Positions 45,098 to 58,100 of a DNA stretch of 64,000 bases are shown in pieces (positions within the stretch are counted from its first letter, which is position 1; each line of letters begins with the position of its first letter). A program made the translations under genes and the position numbers. This DNA is from VXPW01 sp965115815 (GTDB lineage: Bacteria; Pseudomonadota; Alphaproteobacteria; TMED109), in contig OZ220465.1 in assembly GCA_965115815.1 (NCBI GenBank), positions 930,001 to 994,000 of the forward strand, in the 5' to 3' direction. The notes beneath the pieces were generated by a model. It saw nothing but the letters and a program-made list of their open reading frames with translations. It was not told where the DNA came from and made no database searches.

Positions 45098-45982
45098 ATG
45101 GAGCACAACAGCTCGAATGAAAAGTCAACAACCTTGTTCGGCCCGCTTGCCGATTCGGTTGTCCGCCGCCAGTCGCGCCTCTGGAAGCCTCGCACGCTGG
45201 CGGTCAACCGCTGCTACCTGCGCAATCAGATCATGCCGTTCTTTGCACAGCGGCCCGTTGCGGACATTTCGTCGGGTGAGGTACGGCAGTGGTTCGCCTC
45301 CCTGCGCGCCATCCCGTCCGCGGCGAACCGCGCCTTGCCTGTGCTTTCGGTTGTCTTCCGCGAGGCGGAACGGCTCGGCCTTCGTCCCGAGAACAGCAAT
45401 CCCTGTGCGGGGGTACGACGATACCGCGCGCCCGGGCGCAGCCGCTTTCTCACCACCGCAGAAATCCGTCGACTCGGTATCGTACTCGCTCAGCGCGAAC
45501 GCGATGCCCTTGATGTGGTTGCCCTTGTGCGTTTGCTGGTTCTCACCGGTTGCCGACAGGGCGAGATCCGGCACCTGCGATGGGGCGACTATCGGGAAGG
45601 CAACCTCTATCTTCGCGACAGCAAGACCGGACCGCGAACGGTCTGGCTTTCCGGCGCGAGCCGCTTGGTCCTGGCCTCTCTCGACAGGACTTCGGCCTGG
45701 ATGTTTCCGGCCAGACGGGACGACGGCCCCATGCGCACGGAGACCTTGTACCGATACTGGCGGGAGATGCGCGCGGCAGCCGGGTTGCCGGAAGTGCGAC
45801 TCCACGACCTTCGGCACAGCTACGCCAGTTACGCCTTGCGTCAGGGCGAGACCGTGCTGACGATCGGCCGGCTGCTCGGGCATCAAGACGCTGCAACCAC
45901 GCTGCGGTATCTCCACTTCGACGACGCGCTCGCGACGCAGGCCGTGCAGACTGTCGCCGACGCCATGGCGCATCGACCATGA
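45098..45982 (+). CDS. Tyrosine recombinase 1 (integrase family)
   Basis: 294 residues from ATG 45098 (an ATG at 45020 is possible). The core-binding part reads WKPRTLAVNRCYLRNQIMPF. The catalytic residues are in place: LVLTGCRQGEIRHLRWGDYR (Arg), LHDLRHSYASYAL (His-x-x-Arg), and LLGHQDAATTLRYLHF (His, Tyr). It should cut and join DNA at short inverted sites. Its stop overlaps the start of recombinase 2 by four bases (ATGA), so the two are made together. No attachment sites could be fixed. Confidence 0.85.
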   Translation: MEHNSSNEKSTTLFGPLADSVVRRQSRLWKPRTLAVNRCYLRNQIMPFFAQRPVADISSGEVRQWFASLRAIPSAANRALPVLSVVFREAERLGLRPENSNPCAGVRRYRAPGRSRFLTTAEIRRLGIVLAQRERDALDVVALVRLLVLTGCRQGEIRHLRWGDYREGNLYLRDSKTGPRTVWLSGASRLVLASLDRTSAWMFPARRDDGPMRTETLYRYWREMRAAAGLPEVRLHDLRHSYASYALRQGETVLTIGRLLGHQDAATTLRYLHFDDALATQAVQTVADAMAHRP

Positions 45983-46851
45983 CAACGTTCGCGGAGTTCA
46001 TTGCGTCACCTTGGAAAGCTGCGTGCCATGAGCCGTGCAAGCCCTCTACCAAACTCCGGGTCGAGAGTCTGCTGCGCACACAACTTCTCCCCGAGTTCGG
46101 CTCCATCGACCTGACTCGGCTGGGCCACGAGGACATATCCCAATGGTTCGACCGCTACTCAAGGATTGCGCCTGCCGGCGCGAACCGTGCCTTGGACGTG
46201 TTGTCCCAGGTTTTGAACTTCGCCGTTGAATGCGGCAATCTGATGGCTAATCCAGCCCGCGCCCTTCGGCGAAACCCGCAGCTCAGGAAGACACGCTTCC
46301 TTACTCGTGAGGAGATCGGACATCTCCGCAGAGCGCTGGATGTCCATCGCGGGAGGAGCTCAGGCATCCAGCAGGCCGACATCATCCGTCTCCTGTTGCT
46401 TACCGGGTGCCGCAAGGGCGAACTGATAGCTTTGCGCTGGTCCGAGATCCAGGGCGACAGACTCGTGCTGACCGATTCCAAGGTTGGTCCCCGGGCAGTC
46501 TTTCTCAATGCCGAGGCCCAAGCCGTTCTTGTGAGGCAGCCCCGCGTCGGCCCGTACGTCTTCCCGTCCCCGACCGACCCTTCGTCCAGCCGCTCGACGG
46601 AACTCTCGCTGTGGCGAAAGGTCCGTCGAACCGCGGGCATTGCGGACACGCGTCTCCACGATTTGCGTCATACCTTTGCCAGCCATGCCGTCATGGCCGG
46701 TGTTCCCCTGCCCGTGGTGTCTCGCCTGCTGGGTCATGCGCATCTGCGCATGACCCTACGCTACGCGCATGTGAGCGACCGGGAGACCGAAGCCGCCGCC
46801 GAGCGCATCGGATCGGCAATCTCGATTGCCCTGCACGGATCCACCGGTTGA
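45979..46851 (+). CDS. Tyrosine recombinase 2, translationally coupled
   Basis: 290 residues. N-terminal core-binding domain: MTTFAEFIASPWKAACHEPC and KPSTKLRVESLLRTQLLPEF. Catalytic residues: LLLTGCRKGELIALRW (Arg), LHDLRHTFASHAV (His-x-x-Arg), LLGHAHLRMTLRYAHV (His, Tyr). It differs markedly from recombinase 1, so this is an ancient heterologous pair rather than a recent duplication. The methylase A frame begins about 95 bp after its stop. Confidence 0.88.
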   Translation: MTTFAEFIASPWKAACHEPCKPSTKLRVESLLRTQLLPEFGSIDLTRLGHEDISQWFDRYSRIAPAGANRALDVLSQVLNFAVECGNLMANPARALRRNPQLRKTRFLTREEIGHLRRALDVHRGRSSGIQQADIIRLLLLTGCRKGELIALRWSEIQGDRLVLTDSKVGPRAVFLNAEAQAVLVRQPRVGPYVFPSPTDPSSSRSTELSLWRKVRRTAGIADTRLHDLRHTFASHAVMAGVPLPVVSRLLGHAHLRMTLRYAHVSDRETEAAAERIGSAISIALHGSTG

Positions 46852-48257
46852 CACGAACCGGCGCCTGGCGGAGACTTGCATTCGGACACTGCCTCGAATC
46901 GACGATTACAGAAAAGCCGCCGCGACTGCTCCCCGCGAGGATATTTTGCGCAAGAAACTCATTGAAATCGCGTTGCCGCTCGATGAGATCAACGCGGCAG
47001 GTGCTCGCGAGAAGTCCATCCGTCACGGCCACCCGTCCACCCTGCATCTGTGGTGGTCACGCAAACCTCTGGCGGTTGCCCGTGCGGTGATTTTCGGTCA
47101 GATGGTGGATGATCCGTCTTCGGTTCCGGAGGAATTTCCGACGGCGGAGGATCAGACGGCGGAGCGCGAGCGGCTGTTCGGCATTGTGCGGGAACTGGTG
47201 CTTTGGGAAAACACGGGCAACGAGACGGTGCTCGAAAAGGCACGGGCGGAGATTCGCCGGAGTTGGCGGCGCACCTGCGCCGATAATGCGGACCACCCGC
47301 GCGCCGCCGAGTTGTTCGATCCCGAGAAGCTCCCCGCCTTCCACGACCCCTTCGCCGGCGGCGGCGCGCTGCCGCTGGAGGCGCAACGTCTCGGCCTGGA
47401 AGCGCACGCTTCCGACCTGAACCCGGTGGCGGTGCTCATCAACAAGGCGATGATCGAGATTCCGCCGAAGTTCGCGGGGCGGTCGCCGGTGAACCCGGAG
47501 AGCCGGGCGGACCTTGCCGGTCGCGCGAAGTGGCCGGGCGCATCGGGTTTGGCAGCCGATGTGCGCTACTACGGCCGGTGGATGCGCGACGAGGCGGAGA
47601 AGCGGATCGGGCGCCTGTATCCGAAGGCGAAGGTGACGGCGGCGATGGCGGCGGAGCGCCCGGACCTGACGCCGTACGTCGGGCGCAAACTCACCGTGAT
47701 CGCGTGGCTGTGGGCGCGCACGGTGAAGAGTCCCAATCCGGCCTTCGCGGATGTGGAGGTGCCGCTGGCAAGCTCGTTCGTGCTGTCGTCCAGGAAAGGC
47801 AAGGAGGCGTACGTCGAGCCAGTGATCGAAGGGCGCAAGTACCGGTTCGTGGTGAGAACAGGAGAGCCCGAAGATCCGATTACGGTGAAGCTGGGAACCT
47901 CGGCAGGAAAGCGCAAGGCGTTCAGATGCCTCATGTCAGGCGTTCCCGTTACCTACGATCACATTCGTAGGGAGGGGAAAGTCGGCCGCATAGGCGCGCG
48001 TCTGATGGCGATTGTGGCGGAAGGGCATCATGGGCGCTTATATAGTGCCCGCCCGAAAATGCCCCTTTCGGATGGTCTGCCGGCGCAATTGCGGGTTGGG
48101 ACCCTCCCTCGGTGCCCCGTCCGCTCGGTTTCCGGGGGGATTTCTGCCGATGGGCAGCGGTATCCGGGCTTGTCCCGCCGCGAATCCGGCTGCCGGGGCG
48201 AGCGGCTCCGTTCCCGCCTCCGGCGGGCTTCGCGGATGGGGTGGAAGGAAGCCGCCG

Positions 48258-50171
<1,914 letters not shown>

Positions 50172-51604
50172 TCTCCCGAAGATTCCCGAATCCCGCGCGA
50201 TTTTCCGGCCCCAGCGGCCGATTCCCGGCCCACAGAGGGATTCTTCACCCCTTCAATAGCACACTTCTATCACTGGAGTCAACTGGTTGTACTTTTTCGG
50301 GCGGGCACTATATATCACACCGACACTGGAGCAAGAGGATACGGCGCGAGAAGCAAACCCACAATGGGCACCGGACATAACTCTCCCCGAAAACCCTCGG
50401 GACTTCAAGACCCCGAATTACGGTATGCCGACGTATGCGGACCTCTTTAGCAACCGCCAACTCGTCGCGCTCACCACATTCTCCGACCTCGTCGCAGAGG
50501 TGCAGCAGGTTGTGTTGACAGCCGCCCGACGGGCATGGAAGGCTGACGACGGCCCCGAACTGGCCCGGGGCGGAGCCGGTGCTCAAGCGTACGCCCAGGC
50601 GGTGGGGGTGTATTTGGGGCTTGGAGTGGGACGTGCAACGGATTTCTGGAACAGCAATGCCATTTGGGAAGTAAGCGGGGGTCTGGTGGTGCATGCATTC
50701 TCGCGCCAAGCCATTCCTATGGTGTGGGACTTTGCAGAGAGCAACCCATTCAGCTCAGGTAGCGGGAATTGGACAAACACTGCAATTGGTTGGGTCCCGA
50801 AGGTCCTGGATTGCTTACCGATCGCTTATGCCACATCTTCGGCACGCCAATTGAACGCTTGTGAGCTGGCCGGGCGAGACGGCATAGTGTTCTCCACGGA
50901 TCCGCCCTACTATGACAACATCGGCTATGCCGATCTATCGGATTTCTTCTACGTCTGGTTGCGCCGCACATTACGGACCACTTTCCCAGATTTGTTTGCG
51001 ACCCTCGCTGTGCCAAAGGCCGAGGAATTGGTTGCTACGCCTTACCGTCATGGAAGCAAAGAGGCTGCTGAGAACTATTTTCTCTCCGGCATGCGGCGAG
51101 CAATAGCCCAGATCACGTTGCAATCGCACCCCAGCCTGCCAGTCACAATCTACTATGCTTTCAAACAGTCGGAGAAGAAGAAGGGTGAGGCTGGCAGAGC
51201 AAGCACTGGCTGGGAAACATTTCTTGAGGCAGTCATGCAATCCGGTATCGCTGTCACCGGTACGTTGCCGATGCGAACCGAACGAAGTGCACGACCAAAC
51301 AGCATTGGAACAAACGCTCTTGCATCTTCGATTGTCCTTGTCGGTAGGCGGAGGCCGTCTGACGCACCACTCGCCACCCGTCGACAGTTCACCGGGGATC
51401 TGCGTAGCCGTCTACCGTCCGCTCTTCGCCTGCTCCAATCCGGCAACATTGCTCCTGTCGACCTCGCCCAAGCCGCCATCGGCTCCGGCATGGCGGTATA
51501 CACGCGCTACGGGCAGTTGCGCCTTGCGGTCTGATGCGGAACACAGGCGGCATCCGTGCGCGGGGCGCGCATTCCCTTCGCGTGAGTAGGTTGTCTCGAC
51601 TTGC

Positions 51605-51931
51605 CTATTCAAACTGGGTGCGGCTCAACCCCGATTGACGAATGATCGACGTCAGTATGCCGGGACGCAGTTCCCGGTGGTTCGGTACCGGAACCGTCAC
51701 GGAGCCGCCCGACCCCAAACTTTGAGGGATTATAAAGATAGATTGAAAAACGCCATATACTGCGGTTATGATGAAGCGAGACAATCAATATATGGTATGC
51801 TGTCAACCGTTCTGTATGAGCCCCAAACTTTGCATGATTATGCGACTGCCGCGTCGCCGGACTTCGAAAAAGCCGCGCTCTGCCAGTATCCGGCACACAT
51901 CGCGGCCCGATAGTGTTCCCAGCCTAACCAA
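51605..51931 (-). pseudogene. hicA: HicA toxin, split by a 108-bp insertion/duplication
   Basis: Joining the parts on either side of 51713-51820 gives a 72-residue HicA: SGRDVCRILAERGFFEVRRR, GSRIIMQSLGSGGSVTVPVP, NHRELRPGILTSIIRQSGL. HicA toxins are small double-stranded-RNA-binding-fold mRNA interferases. The insertion begins after IIMQSLG and introduces a stop. Start TTG at 51931, overlapping the hicB stop. The conserved catalytic His (usually RRGSHH) reads Arg here. Confidence 0.65.
51713..51832. repeat. 96-bp AT-rich insert between 12-bp direct repeats, in hicA
   Basis: CCCCAAACTTTG occurs at 51713-51724 and 51821-51832. Deleting one repeat plus the 96 bp between restores the HicA frame. 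The insert is AT-rich and has no coding capacity. Confidence 0.7.
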
Positions 51932-52130
51932 CGACTATTTCCACATCGGTAACGTAGACCTCGCGTTTGGCACGCTGCTCGATTTCCTCGGCCGAGGTTG
52001 TCTCAAAAAAAGCGTAAGCGTTTCCTCAAGATTCGCGCGTGCTTCTGCCACACTGTCTCCTTAGGCTTGCAACATCCAATTCGGGACACAGCGCGACATA
52101 TTCAGTGGCGGAGGTTTGGCATGCGAGTCG
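51924..52130 (-). pseudogene. hicB: HicB antitoxin relic, two frameshifts
   Basis: Three consecutive frames reconstruct a HicB C-terminus: EYVALCPELDVAS, then DSVAEARANLEETLTL, then FFETTSAEEIEQRAKREVYV and TDVEIVVG with a stop at 51924-51926 overlapping hicA. One shift is in a run of seven T on the coding strand. The order hicB-hicA with overlap is a known arrangement. Antitoxin function is surely lost; the toxin is broken too. Confidence 0.6.
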
Positions 52131-52182
52131 CTCGCCATGCCTGAATACGGTTTCATCCAATGCCGTCCCCAAAGCACCCCGA

Positions 52183-55071
52183 TCAACCCGGCGAACTATC
52201 GGGGGCAGGCCAGATCCAGTCCTGTTGTGCGGACTCCCCGGAACTCGCGCGTTCAGCAATCGATGGCCAGCCTCTGACGAGAGTATTGTAGGCGAGCGCT
52301 TCAGCCGGGCGATTCTTCCGATCAGCCAGTGCGTACAAGCGATAGCACAGTTCGCGGGCTGTATCGGCGGCACCGTCCCCCAGCGCCCGCACGAGTCTGG
52401 CCGCACCTTCATCCCCCTCGGTCTCAAGAACGCGGATCAGATGGTGCACCATCTCCCATGAGGTCAGCCGCGAATCCGTTCTGGGATCCCAGTCGGTGGG
52501 GAGTTCTGTCGGCGAGAGCAGTCGCACCCTGCCAGCCTGCGAGATGAGTATCCCGGCATCCACCATTCCTGCGATGCTGGTGTTCTTCGCTTTCGAAAGA
52601 GTTTCGGCACGGCCGAACTCGCCCTCGGTAAACCCATACTCCTCGAACCAGGCAAGCGCCCATCGACTGTCCGCATCGAAGTCGCCTTCTTGATCAGCGA
52701 GCACCTCATCAAGAATCTGGTTGATGAGTGCAAGCGTATCGCGCACCGTCATTGGCTTCCCCGAAGCGTCCAATACCTTGGCGTAGCGCGTGTATACCGC
52801 CATGCCGGGGCCGATGGCGGCCTGAGCGAGATCGACGGGGGCGATGTTGCCGGACTGCATCTGAACGACTGCGGGCGCGAGAGCGTCCCTCAGCGCGGCC
52901 GTGAATTCGCGCCGGGTCGCCAGACTCGTGTCCTCGCGACGGCGCCGGCATACGAGAATAATGCTCGATGCAAGCGCGTTGGTGCCCAGCCCCACCATGC
53001 GATTGCCGAGTTCGGTCCGCATCGGCCATGTGCCCGTCACCCCGAAGCCCGCCCGTATCACGGCCTCCAGAAAGGTCTCCCAGCCGGTGCTCGCTTCGCC
53101 GCCGTCCGCTTTGCGTTCCGACTGTTTGAAAGCATAGAAGACGGTGGCGGGAGCACCGGGATGGGCTTGATCGGCGAGTCGTCCGATTGCTCGGGTCATG
53201 CCGTCGAGGAAGAAATGCTCGGCCGCATCCCGGCTGCCGTGACGGTAGGGCGACGCGATCAGTTCGTGCGCCTTTGGAACGGTCAAGGTTGCGAAGAGAT
53301 CCGGGAAGATCGATCGTAACGAGCGTCGCAGCCAGACGTAGAAGAAGTCAGACAGGTCGGCGTAACCGATATTGTCGTAGTACGGCGGATCGGTGGAAAC
53401 GACCTTGGGATGGCTCAACGCCTGCACGCTTGCGTCGATCTGAGCGGATGTACCGTGGATATTGGACGGGAATACCAGCAAAGCTTTTCCGACCCAGCGA
53501 ACTTGGCTGAGCCAATTGCCGGTTGATGTCGAGAACGGGTTGCCCTCCGCATAATCCCACATCATCGGCAGGGCCTGAAGGCCAAACGTATTGCGAATCG
53601 TGCTACGGCCTGAGTCCCATGAGCAAATTGTCGAGCCACGGTCCGCGATTCGATCAAGAGCCAAACCCAAATACACCCCCACCGCCTGGGCGTACGCTCG
53701 GGCACCGACTCCGCCCTTGGCCAGCTCGGGATCGTCGTCAGCCTTCCATACCCGTCGGGTGTCTGTCAGCACAACCTTCTGCACCTCTGCTACGAGGTCG
53801 GAGAATGTGGTGAGTGCGACGAGTTGGCGATCCGTGAACAGATCTCCAAATGATGTCAGACCATAAGCCCAAGTCCAGAACGCGCGTCGGTCGTCGGAAA
53901 GATGCTGTTGAGGACGCCATTCCGGCTTTGCCTCCTCACTTGTCCGCACTGAATCATTATTTGGATCAAGGTAAACACGCCCTCGGTCGCCCTCGGCAAC
54001 CACGGCCATCAGGCGAGTGCCCATTCGCTTGGCCTGCCCCTCGGACTTGACGTAGTCTGGGGGGATCGGCGTCCCCGACATGAGACATCGAAAGTTCGAT
54101 CCGCGGGAGAGTTTGGTCCCGCGCTTCGCCTCTTCGGGTAGAGCACCGACTCTCACCACGAACCGGTACTTGCGCCCTTCGATCACCGGCTCGACGTACG
54201 CCTCCTTGCCCTTCCTCGACGACAGCACGAACGAGCTTGCCAGCGGCACCTCCACTTCCGCGAAGGCCGGATTGGGACTGCGCACCGTGCGCGCCCACAG
54301 CCATGCGATCACGGTGAGCTCGCGATCAACGTACGGCGCCAGATCAGGGCGCTCCACCGCCATCGCCGCCGTCACCTTCGCCTTCGGATACAGGCGTCCG
54401 ATCCGCTTTTCCGCCTCGTCGCGCATCCACCGGCCGTAGTAGCGCACATCGGCTGCCAACCCCGATGCGCCTGGCCACTTCGCGCGACCGGCAAGGTCCG
54501 CCCGACTCTCCGGGTTCACCGGCGACCGCCCCGCGAACTTCGGCGGAATCTCGATCATCGCCTTGTTGATGAGCACCGCCACCGGGTTCAGGTCGGAAGC
54601 GTGCGCTTCTAGGCCGAGACGTTGCGCCTCTAGCGGCAGCGCGCCGCCGCCGGCGAAGGGATCGTGAAAGGCGGGGAGCTTTTCGGGATCGAACAACTCG
54701 GCGGCGCGCGGGTGGTCGGCGTTGTCAGCGCAGGTGCGACGCCAACTCCGGCGAATCTCCGCCCGCGCCGTTTCAAGCACCGTCTCGTTGCCCGTGTTTT
54801 CCCAAAGCACCAGTTCCCGCACAATGCCGAACAGCCGCTCGCGCTCCGCCGCCTGATCCTCCGCCGTCGGAAATTCCTCCGGAACCGAAGACGGATCATC
54901 CACCATCTGACCGAAAATCACCGCACGGGCCGCAGCGAGCGGTCGCCGCGCCCACCAAAGGTGCAGCGTGCTTGGATGGCCGTGACGAATCGATTTTTCC
55001 CGCGCCGCGGCCGTGTTGATCGAGTCAAGCGGAAGCGATACTTCGATGAGCTTGGTCCGGGTGATCGTCAT
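52183..55071 (-). CDS. DUF1156 adenine-specific DNA methylase, copy B, intact
   Basis: 962 residues from ATG 55071. DUF1156 N-terminus: KLIEVSLPLDSINTAAAREK and IRHGHPSTLHLWWARRPLAA. The SAM-binding motif I is HDPFAGGGALPLEA (about residue 137). The amino-methylase motif IV is STDPPYYDNIGYADLSDF (DPPY about residue 561). The C-terminal 230 residues (LINQILDEVLADQEGDFDAD onward), absent from copy A, are helical. It should methylate adenine in host DNA to mark self. It follows the helicase by 115 bp on the same strand. Confidence 0.88.
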   Translation of the reverse strand: MTITRTKLIEVSLPLDSINTAAAREKSIRHGHPSTLHLWWARRPLAAARAVIFGQMVDDPSSVPEEFPTAEDQAAERERLFGIVRELVLWENTGNETVLETARAEIRRSWRRTCADNADHPRAAELFDPEKLPAFHDPFAGGGALPLEAQRLGLEAHASDLNPVAVLINKAMIEIPPKFAGRSPVNPESRADLAGRAKWPGASGLAADVRYYGRWMRDEAEKRIGRLYPKAKVTAAMAVERPDLAPYVDRELTVIAWLWARTVRSPNPAFAEVEVPLASSFVLSSRKGKEAYVEPVIEGRKYRFVVRVGALPEEAKRGTKLSRGSNFRCLMSGTPIPPDYVKSEGQAKRMGTRLMAVVAEGDRGRVYLDPNNDSVRTSEEAKPEWRPQQHLSDDRRAFWTWAYGLTSFGDLFTDRQLVALTTFSDLVAEVQKVVLTDTRRVWKADDDPELAKGGVGARAYAQAVGVYLGLALDRIADRGSTICSWDSGRSTIRNTFGLQALPMMWDYAEGNPFSTSTGNWLSQVRWVGKALLVFPSNIHGTSAQIDASVQALSHPKVVSTDPPYYDNIGYADLSDFFYVWLRRSLRSIFPDLFATLTVPKAHELIASPYRHGSRDAAEHFFLDGMTRAIGRLADQAHPGAPATVFYAFKQSERKADGGEASTGWETFLEAVIRAGFGVTGTWPMRTELGNRMVGLGTNALASSIILVCRRRREDTSLATRREFTAALRDALAPAVVQMQSGNIAPVDLAQAAIGPGMAVYTRYAKVLDASGKPMTVRDTLALINQILDEVLADQEGDFDADSRWALAWFEEYGFTEGEFGRAETLSKAKNTSIAGMVDAGILISQAGRVRLLSPTELPTDWDPRTDSRLTSWEMVHHLIRVLETEGDEGAARLVRALGDGAADTARELCYRLYALADRKNRPAEALAYNTLVRGWPSIAERASSGESAQQDWIWPAPDSSPG

Positions 55072-55186
55072 GGCTTGCCTCAATTCGGGAAGGCTGTAGT
55101 CGGCGCTGCTATCGTACTGACATGATGTTGACGAGAGGCGTCCGATTCCATCGGCGTTTCGAATAACGCTTCGAACGATTGGCCAC

Positions 55187-58100
55187 TCATGAGGGCGCCT
55201 CCGCCCGCGCGATCAAATCGTCCATACTGTAGTTCACGCTCGTGGCAGCCCAGTCCGGTTTCTGCTCGAACGGTTGCCGCACATAGTGGACACGATGCTC
55301 GTGCTCGTCCGAAAACTCCACTATGGCAAGGATATAGTCATCCAGAGCATTGAGGGCCGTCAGTACTTCGTTCCTGGTGACCGAAATCGTTTTGGCGCCA
55401 CTGACTCTTCCCTTGACCTCAATGAAACGCAGTTTGCCCGTTTCCGGTACGCGGCTCTCTATGTCGTAGCCGAGACGCTCGAGCTCTCGATCCTTCGGTA
55501 CAAACCCCAATCCCTTTTCGACCTCCATGACTATCCCGCGTGCCCGTGCTGCGGACTCTTGTGTCTCGACCGCCTTGCCGGGCACATGGTCATTTATTCG
55601 TGCGATCAGTCCGGCCGGAACGACCACAGCGGCCCCGAGCACTCTTGGAGGCAAGGCGGACAACTGCTCTTCCTGGTCCAGTTGGGTCAAGCGAGCCTGC
55701 CGTCGCTGCTCCAGGGTTTCGGCGCGCCGACGCGCCTCGCCGGAGTTCAGGCGCACGCCAGGCTTGCCAGCACCCTCCTCAAAACGAAGTTGCTCGGCGC
55801 GGCGATACCAATGCGCGATTTCCTTCGTCAGTCTGTCTCTTACGGCAGCGCGTGTCTTCGCTATGGACTCTTGCCGCCTTGCTCGCACTTCGGCCACGTG
55901 GCCCGGCACGACATGGGCGATAGCCTCCTCATGCGCTTCGTTTTCAAGCTCTCGCGAGACCCACTGCAGTTCCGGCCGGGCCAAGATGTCGCCAACATCC
56001 GGATCCTCATTCCCCAGCGGACGATAGTCCAGGTAAGGCGCGTTGTGCAGGTGCCGGCGGTTTCCCCTACCGTCCATCTCGACATAGAGCATCCTCTGTG
56101 ATACGACCCGAGCTTCGCCGGCCGATCCCCGACCACCGTCCTGAATCACATGTTCGAGCGCGAACAGGATCCGTGGTTCCTCGCCGTTTTCGCGATCATC
56201 CACCAGAACTGCTCCCCGCTTCAGGAGCTCACCGTGGCGCTCGAGCACAAGGTCAATCACTGCGCCCAATAGCGGATGCCCCGGGCACACAAATGCCGCC
56301 GGGGGATTGTCAGGGGGCGTCAGCAGCTTTTTCTCGAAAGCTATGCGCTCATACCGGCGGAGAACAGGGTCACCAAGACCGATTTCGTGATCGCGGCTGC
56401 GCACTGCGGCCGGCACGTGGCTTACTTGGTACCTTCGAGGCTCTCTTTCCCTGGCGGCGCCGCCGAGCACCCGGAACGCTTCGAGAAAGAACGACTCGAT
56501 GTAGAAGGGCTGGAGCCTGCGCGCTTGCGCCCGTTCAAGTTCCTCGCGGGCGTTGGCCACCTTGCTTGTGTCCATGACGTCTTGCACGAGTGCTCGTTCT
56601 TCGATCAGTTCCTGGATCCGCTCGCGGTCCACGGCCTCGCTCACCGTCTGTTCCAGTCTTTCCCTGACCTCGGGGCGGTCGCCGTATCGGACTGCTTCGA
56701 TCAGCAACGCGCTCAGCGATTTTCCGTCGAACTGCAACCTTCCGAGTACGTCAAACACATGGCCGCCCAGCGCGCTGCGCGCCTGATCCAACTTGTCCAG
56801 CAATCTGCGGAAGACATCTCCCTCCCGGGTCTCCTCCGCCACAAGGTTCCAGAGATGGCATACCTCGGTTTGGCCAATACGGTGGATTCGCCCGAAACGC
56901 TGTTCAAGCCGGTTTGGATTCCAAGGGAGATCGTAATTCACCATCAAGTGCGCGCGCTGTAGGTTGATCCCTTCGCCCGCTGCGTCCGTGGCGAGCAGCA
57001 CCTGCACCTTCGGGTCATGAAGGAACGCTTCCTGCGCCCGGCGCCGCTGTTGGCGCCCCATGCTGCCGTGAATCCAGACAACAGCTTCGGGTTTTCCGAG
57101 CAGGGTTTCGATGCGGTTTGTCAGATAGTTCAATGTGTCGCGGTGCTCGGTGAAGATGACGAGCTTCTGTTGCGAGGATGCCTTGGGGATGGGGCGCTTG
57201 CTGTCGGCACGGGACCGATCCCTCTCACCCGAAAACAATCCAGGGTCCTGGCGCAGAAGAATCGCATCCAGCAGTTCGGAAAGTTCGCGCCATTTCGTAT
57301 CGCTGCCAGCGCGCCTGATCGCAGCGGCCATCGCTTGCAGTTTCTTGAGCGACTCGATTTCTGCCTCAAGCTCCGCGATTGTGCTCGCAGCGGTTGCCTC
57401 GTCGAGGACCCCGCGCTCCGCCGCCTCGACCTCGTCCTCCGGCGCGTCTTCCAGATCCTCAAGGTCTTCGGCATTGAGCGCAAAACTCCGGGCGTCGCTA
57501 GCCAAGGCGCCCCCGCGCTGCATTACCTGCACCTCGTGCAGGCGGCTCTCCAGCCGGTTGCGCCTTCGCATCAGCGATTGGTGGATCGCTTCCGGCGAAG
57601 AGGCCAGACGCCGCTGAAGCACGGTGAGGGCGAATCCGACCGTGCCGGCTCGTTTATCGTTCTGCAATGCCTCCGCGCGGTTGAATTCCTCCTGAACATA
57701 CTCGGTGACGGCATGGTAAAGCTGAGCTTCGTCGTCTGTCAGCTTGTAGGGAATCGAGGAAGCGCGCCGCTCGGGGAACAGGGGCCGACCGTCGAACTTC
57801 AGCAAATTCTCCTTCACCATTCTCCGCATCATGTCGGTCACGTCGATGCGGTGGACGCCGTCCCGGAACCGACCTTCGAACCGGTCTCCGTCCAGCAGCG
57901 CCAGCAACAGTTGAAAGTCCGTCTCCTTGCCGTTGTGCGGCGTGGCCGTCATAAGCAGGAAGTGTCTTGTAATTCCCGACAGCAACTGTCCCAGGCGGTA
58001 GCGCTTCGTGTACCGAATCTCGCCGCCGAAGAATGTCGCCGACATCTTGTGCGCCTCGTCGCAGATCACCAAGTCGTAGCCGCAGTCACGCGCAGACAGC

